Positions 1-5,139 of a DNA stretch of 5,139 bases are shown here, one piece after another; position 1 is the first letter of the stretch, and each line of letters starts with the position of its first letter. The notes beneath the pieces are model-generated. The model was not told where the DNA came from. It worked only from the letters and a program-made list of their open reading frames with translations, and made no database searches. This DNA is from Polynucleobacter meluiroseus (lineage in GTDB: Bacteria; Bacteroidota; Bacteroidia; Flavobacteriales_D; Crocinitomicaceae), in assembly GCA_943328715.2 (NCBI GenBank), contig CALQBB020000098.1, positions 1-5,139 on the forward strand, given 5' to 3'. The position numbers were made by a program, and so were the translations under genes.

Positions 1-1277
1 CTATTTCCTCGTTTATTCAGGAAGTGCAGCGTTGATTCAACAATAATTACCGCTCCATCGACAATCAGTCCGAAGTCCAATGCACCCAAACTCATCAAGT
101 TTCCAGAAACCCCAAATACGTTCATGAGCGAAATCGCCATCAACATCGCTAACGGAATGACGGATGCAACGATGAGTCCTGCACGCAAATTTCCAAGTAA
201 GAGAACCAAAACGAAGATGACAATTAAGGCTCCTTCAATCAAGTTTTTAGTCACCGTTGAAATCGCTCGGTCAACGAGATCTGTTCGGTCTAAGTAAACA
301 TTTAATTCAACTCCCTCCGGTAAATTTGACTCAATTTGAGCCATTTTTTCCTTAACAAGATGGATCACTTCCGAGGAATTAGCGCCTTTTAACATCAAGA
401 CGATTCCACCAACTGCTTCACCATCTGTATTATAGGTTAAAGCTCCATAGCGAACCGCTTTTCCAAATTCAACTTTTGCAACATCTCGAATGTACACCGG
501 CATGGCGGATTCCGAATGCTTCACTTGAATATTCTCGATATCCGTTAAACTTTGAATGAGTCCCTCGGTACGAATGTACGTGGTCATGGAATTCCGTTCA
601 ATGTACGCTCCCCCAGTATTTTGATTGTTTCGTTCAATCGCCTGAAAAACATCGCTTAAGGTAATTCCGTTAGACTTTAGTAAAAACGGATCAATGGCGA
701 TTTCATAAGTTTTTAGGTTTCCACCAAATCCACTTACATCCGCAACACCCTTCACACCTAACAGTTGGCGACGAATGATCCAATCCTGAATGGTTCTGAG
801 TTCTGTAGGTGTAAATTTCTTGCTAAATCCAGGTTTTGCTTTCAGCGTATACTGATAAATCTCACCCAATCCAGTACTGAGCGGTGCTAAAAATGGATCG
901 CCGTATCCTGGTGGAATGGAAGCTTTCGCATCTGTCAAGCGCTCCAGTACTTGTTGACGCGCCCAGTAAATATCTGTTTCCTCCGTAAAAACAATCGTCA
1001 CAACGCTGAGACCAAAGCGACTAAACGAACGAATTTCTTCGATTCCGGGTGTTGTAGCCATCGATTGCTCGACTGGAAACGTCACAAAGCGTTCGATGTC
1101 CTCCGCACCTGACGAAGGAGAAACGGTAACGATTTGCACTTGATTATTGGTGATGTCCGGTACGGCATCAATAGGTAATTTGGAAAGGGAAAAAAGTCCC
1201 CAAACAATAATTCCCAACGTCAAAACAGCAACAATTAACTTGTTCTGAATCGACCAATGAATGATTCGATTTAACAT
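1..1277 (-). CDS. CzcA/CusA-family heavy-metal efflux RND transporter, N-terminal part (runs off left edge)
   Basis: Inner-membrane proton-driven pump of the heavy-metal RND (HME) family, which exports metal cations through a CzcCBA/CusCBA-type complex spanning the envelope. I translated 425 codons from the ATG at 1277-1275; the rest, normally to about 1,030-1,050 residues, lies beyond base 1. Visible are TM1 (about 13-31), the first periplasmic porter region with the family-typical LPIDAVPDITNNQVQI segment (34-49), then TM2 (about 343-361), TM3 (367-387) and TM4 (393-414). TM4 carries DFGLIVDGAVIIVE, with Asp401, Asp407 and Glu414. Their spacing equals that of the Asp402/Asp408/Glu415 proton-relay residues of CzcA. 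CusA-type Cu/Ag pumps, as I recall, lack the first Asp, so a divalent cation (Co, Zn, Cd or Ni) is the better guess, but Bacteroidota members are poorly characterised. The gene follows the small protein at 1333-1722 by 55 bp on the same strand and is probably co-transcribed. The membrane-fusion and outer-membrane partners are not in view. Confidence 0.93.
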   Translation of the reverse strand, partial: MLNRIIHWSIQNKLIVAVLTLGIIVWGLFSLSKLPIDAVPDITNNQVQIVTVSPSSGAEDIERFVTFPVEQSMATTPGIEEIRSFSRFGLSVVTIVFTEETDIYWARQQVLERLTDAKASIPPGYGDPFLAPLSTGLGEIYQYTLKAKPGFSKKFTPTELRTIQDWIIRRQLLGVKGVADVSGFGGNLKTYEIAIDPFLLKSNGITLSDVFQAIERNNQNTGGAYIERNSMTTYIRTEGLIQSLTDIENIQVKHSESAMPVYIRDVAKVEFGKAVRYGALTYNTDGEAVGGIVLMLKGANSSEVIHLVKEKMAQIESNLPEGVELNVYLDRTDLVDRAISTVTKNLIEGALIVIFVLVLLLGNLRAGLIVASVIPLAMLMAISLMNVFGVSGNLMSLGALDFGLIVDGAVIIVESTLHFLNKRGN

Positions 1278-1332
1278 AAAAATAGATTGAATGAACTAAT
1301 TGAAAGAGCGTGCAGTAAAACTGCGTGATCAA

Positions 1333-1722
1333 TTAACCCAATTGAGGCGGATGCCAGATAGAATGAAAATCATTTGCAATAAATGAAATGACTTTACTAT
1401 TGTTTTGATTTTGCTCCACAAACACTTCTTCGTGTGTTTGAACAATAGGAATGGGAGTCTCGAAATGCTCCGTAAAATAAATCGCTGCGACTTGTACCGC
1501 CGTTTTTAAGGGAAGCTCTTTGTGTTCCTTATCGAAATCAGCGAGTTTATTGAAATAGTGTTCTTGAATGAACGAAGAAAGCGTTGCCTCCTTGGTTTCA
1601 GCTTGGTATTCTTGGTAGTGCTCAATGAATGCTGAAGCATTTAACAGTTGAATTCCTTGCCAATTTGGAGCAAGAGACAACAATGAAAAATACAGCATTA
1701 ACAGAAAACTAATGAATCTCAT
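1333..1722 (-). CDS. Small secreted protein of unknown function leading the metal-efflux operon
   Basis: A 129-residue protein that I cannot assign to a named family. It opens with Met-Arg and a hydrophobic stretch (about 3-18, FISFLLMLYFSLLSLA) that should be a signal peptide or an N-terminal anchor, so the rest is probably periplasmic. The remainder is polar, has no cysteine and contains seven histidines (35, 55, 67, 86, 97, 120, 124). It includes an EHKELPLK segment (66-73) and the tail FHSIWHPPQ (119-127). From memory, Bacteroidota metal-efflux operons often begin with short exported proteins of this size carrying a His/Glu-LP-type segment and a W-x-PP tail, so a metal-binding accessory or sensor role is possible; this is inference. 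The stop is TAA at 1335-1333, and czcA begins 55 bp further on. A later ATG (1698-1696, Met9) is possible but would shorten the signal peptide. Confidence 0.75.
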   Translation of the reverse strand: MRFISFLLMLYFSLLSLAPNWQGIQLLNASAFIEHYQEYQAETKEATLSSFIQEHYFNKLADFDKEHKELPLKTAVQVAAIYFTEHFETPIPIVQTHEEVFVEQNQNNSKVISFIANDFHSIWHPPQLG

Positions 1723-1871
1723 ATTTCAAATGTACATCAAATTGAAGTGAATGATTCTTTCATCTTTGGATTTAACACCTATTTAACAGAGAAACCATCC
1801 TAAAAAGGTGCGAAGAAATCTTGATTCGAGATACCTGACTTAGCGAATTTCGATTAATTTTAGTGAAAATT
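1723..1871. other. Divergent intergenic region between the metal-efflux operon and the peptidase gene
   Basis: This 149-bp spacer separates two genes read in opposite directions, so it should contain both promoters. The leftward candidate is the TACATTTG box at 1727-1734. For the rightward gene the best I find is TTG (1742-1744), 16 bp, then CATCTTTG (1761-1768), one base off the -7 consensus and with a short spacer; it would leave a 5' leader of about 100 nt. I see no convincing operator palindrome that would suggest a MerR, ArsR or Fur-type site. Confidence 0.45.
1727..1734 (-). promoter_or_regulatory. Candidate -7 box of the metal-efflux operon
   Basis: On the minus strand this reads TACATTTG, a full match to the Bacteroidota -7 consensus TAnnTTTG. 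I find no TTG about 19 bp further upstream, so only half of the promoter is recognisable. The box ends five bases before the ATG at 1722. Transcription would therefore start at or just inside the codon for Met1, giving a nearly leaderless mRNA, or a short leader if Met9 is the true start. An 8-base degenerate motif in AT-rich DNA can occur by chance. Confidence 0.35.
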
Positions 1872-3848
1872 ATGAAAATGAAACGAAGAACGTTGTTACT
1901 GCCAATCCTTATTCTCCTGAGCAGTGTATCCTTTGGACAAGAGTCCGCCATTCATTGCGCAAAAAGAGACCATCGATCTCATCAGGTGAAGAGTGCCACG
2001 TTAAACGTTGGTCAAATTGCTGAAACGGAAAAATACGATGTCCATTTTTACCAATTGGATTTAAACATGACAAATGTTTCCACGACTTTGAGCGGAACAG
2101 GAAGCATTCATGCGAAGGCAAAACAACCGTTGGATAGCGCTTTATTTGAATTGTTTTCGACCTTAAACATCACCCAAATTCGTCTGAACGGACAGCCGGT
2201 TGGTTATTCTCGAGTAGCGAGCGCGGTGAAAGTTCCAGTGTATGCATTAGCAAATGAATCCTTTATAATTGATGTCGATTACAACGGAACTCCACCAACT
2301 GCACAAACGAATCCACTAGGAGGAAGCGGAATGACAGCGGCGGCGTCACCATCCTGGGGAAACAAAGTGGTATGGTCCTTGTCTGAACCCTTTTCTGCAT
2401 TTGAATGGTTTCCATGTAAACAAAGTTTAACAGATAAAGCGGACTCTTGTGCGGTTTCCATCACCGTTCCGGACACCTGTAAAGCGGGATCCAATGGAAT
2501 CTTAGAACTAGTCACTCCACTTGGAAATGGTCAAACGCGCTACGACTGGAAACACAGACATCCCATTGATTACTACTTGATTTCTGTATCCGTGGCGAAG
2601 TATGTAGAATACAATGTTTACGCCAATCCAGTTGGAGCACCAAATCCAATTTTGATTCAAAATTACATTTACGATAATCCTGGAACCCTGCCGAATTTTC
2701 AAGCGGAGATCGATGAGACAGCAGATTTTATCGAATTGTATTATGATTTGTATGGACCATATCCGTTTGAAGATGAGAAATATGGACATTGCATGGCGCC
2801 GATTTCTGGAGGCATGGAACACCAAACGATGACCACACAAGGATTTTTCGAGAAAACCTTAACTGCACATGAGTTGGCGCATCAATGGTGGGGCAACAAT
2901 GTGACTTGTGCATCTTGGTGTGACATTTGGATCAACGAAGGATTTGCATCCTACAGTGAATATTTGATGTTGGAAAACCTCTATCTAGGTGAACAAGGTC
3001 CGTTCATGCAACAAGTTCATACTAGCGTAATGAACCAAGCTGGCGGAAGTGTTTGGGTATTGGATAGTTTGAATGAAAGCCGCATTTTCAGTGGACGATT
3101 AACCTACGACAAAGGATCAGGGATTATTCACTCCTTGCGTTATGAAGTGAATAACGACCAACTTTTCTTTGATGGCTTGCGTGCTTTCCAAGTAGCATTC
3201 AAGGACAGTACAGCGACCGGAATTGCCTTCAAAAATTTCATGGAGAATTTTACCGGGATGGATTTCACTCCATTTTTCAATCAATGGTATTTTGGCGAAG
3301 GTTACCCAACCTATTCGGTCAAATGGAATCAGTCTGGGAATGACGCAGCCATCGAAATTTCGCACACGACTTCCATGTCGCAAGTGACGCCAACGTTTAC
3401 AAACGACATCGATTTACGCTTCATTCGTCAAGGACAAGCGGACACTATCATTCGTTTTAACATCAACTCCAACACCGAGCAATTCAGCATTTACAACATC
3501 GGGACATTAACCGGTTCCATTGGTATTGACCCTAAAAACTGGATTATCAATAAAGTAGGCAGCATTACCGAGGATCCCAATCTGAACGTTGGCATGCAGT
3601 CAAACATGGAAGTAAAAAACATGCACATTTACCCGAATCCAAGCAATGGAGAATTTTCCGTTCAAAACATTCCTGCAAATGCCCGTTCTTTCGAGCTTTT
3701 TGATCAAGCCGGAAGATTTATTTTAGGGCAAAAGGTAACAAAAGAAGGGCTGATTCGTCTAAATGATTTGTCCGACGGAACCTATATTTTTAGTGTGGTT
3801 CTTACGGATGGACAAAGAAGTACGTCCCTGATTCAAATAAAAAAATAA
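1872..3848 (+). CDS. Secreted M1-family zinc metallopeptidase (aminopeptidase N-like) with T9SS sorting domain
   Basis: Predicted extracellular or cell-surface zinc aminopeptidase, 658 residues from the ATG at 1872. The signal peptide (1-22) ends in SVSFG before Gln23. An N-terminal beta-sandwich typical of M1 enzymes (about 45-230) precedes the thermolysin-like catalytic domain (about 260-480). That domain has the substrate-binding motif GGMEH (313-317; Glu316), the zinc site HELAH (333-337) with third ligand Glu356 in WINEGFA (HExxH-x18-E), and the transition-state Tyr412 in TYDKGSG. A short beta domain follows, then a type A T9SS tail from about 585 (MHIYPNPSNGEFSV) to the end, which directs export across the outer membrane and tail cleavage. 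The large helical C-terminal domain of full-length aminopeptidase N is absent. The usual GAMEN motif reads GGMEH here. GTG at 1863 is in frame and would add three residues, and ATG at 1878 would remove two; both are less likely or equivalent. No Shine-Dalgarno sequence is present, as usual in Bacteroidota. A barrel-like protein gene follows after 36 bp. Confidence 0.95.
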   Translation: MKMKRRTLLLPILILLSSVSFGQESAIHCAKRDHRSHQVKSATLNVGQIAETEKYDVHFYQLDLNMTNVSTTLSGTGSIHAKAKQPLDSALFELFSTLNITQIRLNGQPVGYSRVASAVKVPVYALANESFIIDVDYNGTPPTAQTNPLGGSGMTAAASPSWGNKVVWSLSEPFSAFEWFPCKQSLTDKADSCAVSITVPDTCKAGSNGILELVTPLGNGQTRYDWKHRHPIDYYLISVSVAKYVEYNVYANPVGAPNPILIQNYIYDNPGTLPNFQAEIDETADFIELYYDLYGPYPFEDEKYGHCMAPISGGMEHQTMTTQGFFEKTLTAHELAHQWWGNNVTCASWCDIWINEGFASYSEYLMLENLYLGEQGPFMQQVHTSVMNQAGGSVWVLDSLNESRIFSGRLTYDKGSGIIHSLRYEVNNDQLFFDGLRAFQVAFKDSTATGIAFKNFMENFTGMDFTPFFNQWYFGEGYPTYSVKWNQSGNDAAIEISHTTSMSQVTPTFTNDIDLRFIRQGQADTIIRFNINSNTEQFSIYNIGTLTGSIGIDPKNWIINKVGSITEDPNLNVGMQSNMEVKNMHIYPNPSNGEFSVQNIPANARSFELFDQAGRFILGQKVTKEGLIRLNDLSDGTYIFSVVLTDGQRSTSLIQIKK

Positions 3849-3884
3849 AAAATACGTTTTAGACGTAAATTTAAACAACAACAA

Positions 3885-4721
3885 ATGAAAAAAGCGACCC
3901 TATTTGCAGCATTAGTTCTAAGCACAGCTGCCTTTTCTCAAAACTTAAAAATTAGTGAAATTCATATTTCTAGTGGAACTGGTTCAATGAGAGGCCAAGA
4001 CGGAACATTGAGTGACTTCGCCAAACTGGCACCAAATTCAGCTATTTTAGGAATGGATTTAAGTCAACTTAAACCCTACAACGACATTTACAATGGATTT
4101 GGATTGAATTCAGGTTCAAACTCCACTAGCCTACAATTAGGTTTGCAATGTGCTAAAATGCCCAAATTCACCTTTCGTGTGGGAATCACGCATGTCAGCA
4201 ATTTCGGATTATTGTCCGCACATGGCGGTTTTACTGAAACTGCACGATACGACACACTAACATCCTCACAAACTGGACAACAAACTTTTATTGATACGAG
4301 CTATTCAAAGTCTTATCACATGAATTATTCGGATCAACAAATTCGTTTAGACGGAGCGATGATTTTCCGTATGTTCCCAGAAAAACGTTGGTCGTTACAC
4401 GCAGGATTGGGTGCTTCTATTGGAATGAGTTATCGCGCTTCTACTTCAATTGAACTCTGGGAATCATCCTACAATAGTACAGGAAATTACGGCTATGGCA
4501 CAGGAACGACTGAATCGTTTAAAAACAAAAATTCTTTGGGCGCTGCGTTGTATATTCCTTTAGGTGTTGACTTTTGCATTGGTAAAAAACGTGAATTCTG
4601 GATGCCTTTCCATTTGTATGCAGAAACAAGACCAAGTTTGAACATCAATTCCATCAACGGAATCGGCACTAGTTTTAGTGCAGGAATGAGTTCAGCAGTA
4701 GGACTACGCGTAAAATTATAG
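3885..4721 (+). CDS. Predicted outer-membrane beta-barrel protein of unknown function
   Basis: A 278-residue exported protein that I cannot assign to a specific family. The signal peptide (1-18, MKKATLFAALVLSTAAFS) is followed by Gln19, the usual Bacteroidota cleavage pattern. The rest has alternating polar and hydrophobic stretches that look like barrel strands at about 82-103, 151-182, 217-231, 238-249 and 263-276. Between them lie Ser/Thr/Gly/Tyr-rich loops, notably 184-216. The segment FRMFPEKRWSLHAGLGASIG (161-180) resembles the strand-turn-strand pattern of generic Bacteroidota outer-membrane beta-barrel proteins. The last residues (GLRVKL) end in Leu rather than the classic terminal Phe, so barrel assembly by BAM is plausible but not proven. 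It has no T9SS tail. It lies 36 bp after the M1 peptidase on the same strand, with a terminator after it and none between, so co-transcription is likely; a shared function is not shown. Confidence 0.8.
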   Translation: MKKATLFAALVLSTAAFSQNLKISEIHISSGTGSMRGQDGTLSDFAKLAPNSAILGMDLSQLKPYNDIYNGFGLNSGSNSTSLQLGLQCAKMPKFTFRVGITHVSNFGLLSAHGGFTETARYDTLTSSQTGQQTFIDTSYSKSYHMNYSDQQIRLDGAMIFRMFPEKRWSLHAGLGASIGMSYRASTSIELWESSYNSTGNYGYGTGTTESFKNKNSLGAALYIPLGVDFCIGKKREFWMPFHLYAETRPSLNINSINGIGTSFSAGMSSAVGLRVKL

Positions 4722-4749
4722 TCAGAATACGTTATAATGATTCTAAATT

Positions 4750-4782
4750 AGAGCCTTCTTCAAACGGAGGCTCTTTTTTTTT
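4750..4782 (+). terminator. Rho-independent terminator after the beta-barrel gene
   Basis: The stem GAGCCTTC (4751-4758) pairs with GGAGGCTC (4766-4773), with one G-U pair and a seven-base loop, and an extra A-T pair closes the base. Nine T residues follow at once (4774-4782). It sits 28 bp after the stop codon at 4721 and isolates the peptidase/barrel unit from the nuo promoter region. Confidence 0.93.
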
Positions 4783-4803
4783 GCCTTTTTATCCACATTT
4801 TCA

Positions 4804-4833
4804 TTGGGGAATTGAAATGAAAAGGTAAATTTG
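4804..4833 (+). promoter_or_regulatory. Promoter P1 of nuoA (Bacteroidota consensus)
   Basis: TTG at 4804-4806, a 19-bp spacer, then TAAATTTG at 4826-4833. Both boxes and the spacing match the Bacteroidota primary sigma factor (RpoD-type) consensus TTG-N19-TAnnTTTG. Transcription should start near 4838-4841, giving a leader of roughly 60 nt before the nuoA ATG at 4902. Its position just after a terminator and before a gene start supports the call. Confidence 0.75.
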
Positions 4834-4858
4834 TGTCGCTTTACCAAACCTATTTTTG
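4830..4858 (+). promoter_or_regulatory. Possible second promoter P2 of nuoA, overlapping P1
   Basis: TATTTTTG at 4851-4858 is a second full match to TAnnTTTG. Seventeen bases upstream stands TTTG (4830-4833), which is also the 3' half of the P1 -7 box. A start near 4863-4866 would give a leader of about 37 nt. The spacing is slightly short and the motif is degenerate, so this is less certain than P1. Confidence 0.45.
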
Positions 4859-4901
4859 ATATGTCGGTAAGTAAACACAGAACCGGACAAAAACAGTTCC
4901 T

Positions 4902-5139
4902 ATGCAAGAAATTTCAACAAGCGCTAATTACATTCCGCTTTTATTACAAATAGTGGTTGCCGCCGCATTTGTGATTTTCACGTTAGTGGTAACACACAAA
5001 TTAACACCTCGTATCAATTCTGACCGAAAAGATGAAAACTTCGAATGTGGTATTGAGGCAGAGGGAAATGCACGTTTTCCAGTATCGGTAAGGTATTTTA
5101 TGACGGCCATCCTCTTTGTATTATTCGATGTGGAGGTCA
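4902..5139 (+). CDS. nuoA: NADH-quinone oxidoreductase subunit A (NuoA/ND3), N-terminal part (runs off right edge)
   Basis: Membrane subunit of respiratory complex I (NDH-1), which couples NADH oxidation by quinone to ion pumping. I translated 79 codons from the ATG at 4902; family members usually have about 115-135 residues, so the end lies beyond the window. TM1 spans about 11-31. The conserved loop [18 protein letters not shown] (46-63) includes the family's FECG motif, with Cys49 at the site equivalent to the ND3 loop cysteine that is exposed in the deactive form of mitochondrial complex I. TM2 begins at about 64 and carries [11 protein letters not shown] (69-79), the signature of the family. 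No Shine-Dalgarno sequence precedes the ATG, as usual in Bacteroidota. As nuoA is normally the first gene of the nuo operon and stands behind a terminator and a good promoter, it probably starts that operon here. Confidence 0.96.
   Translation, partial: MQEISTSANYIPLLLQIVVAAAFVIFTLVVTHKLTPRINSDRKDENFECGIEAEGNARFPVSVRYFMTAILFVLFDVEV

Noticed and set aside
1312..1324. Small inverted repeat GCAGT-AAA-ACTGC between the small protein gene and czcA
   Set aside because: The stem is only 5 bp with a three-base loop and no T run follows on the minus strand, so it does not look like a terminator or attenuator.
1863..1871. GTG at 1863 as the peptidase start
   Set aside because: It would add only three residues before the in-frame ATG at 1872. 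GTG starts are rare in this phylum and no ribosome-binding signal favours it.
2508..2840. Open frame of 110 codons on the minus strand inside the peptidase gene
   Set aside because: It lies wholly antisense to a well-supported gene with a complete zinc site, and its translation shows no recognisable domain. The same applies to the smaller antisense frames at 1909-2121, 2279-2515, 2728-2913 and 3117-3383.
3851..3858. AATACGTT just after the peptidase stop, seen again just after the barrel gene stop (4726-4733)
   Set aside because: Eight bases shared in two AT-rich spacers is within chance, and the flanks do not match.
3853..3867. Inverted repeat TACGT-TTTAG-ACGTA between the peptidase and barrel genes
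   Set aside because: The stem is 5 bp and lacks a following T run. It could arise by chance and does not break the operon.
4861..4953. Short 30-codon plus-strand frame starting at ATG 4861 and overlapping the nuoA start
   Set aside because: It is out of frame with nuoA, has no recognisable features and would end inside nuoA. A regulatory leader peptide cannot be excluded but nothing supports one.
4928..5110. 60-codon frame on the minus strand
   Set aside because: It is antisense to nuoA, whose conserved FECG and FDVEV motifs fix the true reading frame.

Overview
The window looks like chromosomal DNA of a Bacteroidota bacterium, most likely of the order Flavobacteriales. The evidence is a type IX secretion (T9SS) C-terminal sorting domain on a secreted peptidase, signal peptides ending in the FGQ/FSQ style typical of this phylum, no Shine-Dalgarno sequences before the starts, and promoter boxes matching the Bacteroidota consensus (TTG, about 19 bp, TAnnTTTG). 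A finer placement, for example near Crocinitomicaceae, would be a guess.

Layout. (1) Minus strand, 1-1722: a heavy-metal efflux operon read leftwards. It begins with a small secreted protein of unknown function (1333-1722). The first 425 residues of a CzcA/CusA-type RND metal pump follow (1-1277); the pump gene runs off the left edge. (2) 1723-1871: a divergent intergenic region that must hold the start signals for both directions. (3) Plus strand, 1872-4721: a secreted M1-family zinc aminopeptidase-like protein with a T9SS tail, and 36 bp later a predicted outer-membrane beta-barrel protein of unknown role. The pair ends in a clear intrinsic terminator at 4750-4782. (4) Plus strand, 4804-5139: two overlapping Bacteroidota-type promoter matches, then the start of nuoA (respiratory complex I subunit A), which runs off the right edge and probably opens a nuo operon.

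The three units look functionally independent: metal export across the envelope, extracellular peptide degradation, and aerobic respiration. The peptidase and the barrel protein may be co-transcribed, but nothing in the sequence shows that they work together. I see no mobile element, CRISPR array, RNA gene or new system. The most unusual items are modest: the tandem nuoA promoter arrangement, the unrecognised small protein leading the metal operon, and the His-for-Asn change in the peptidase's GxMEN-type motif.
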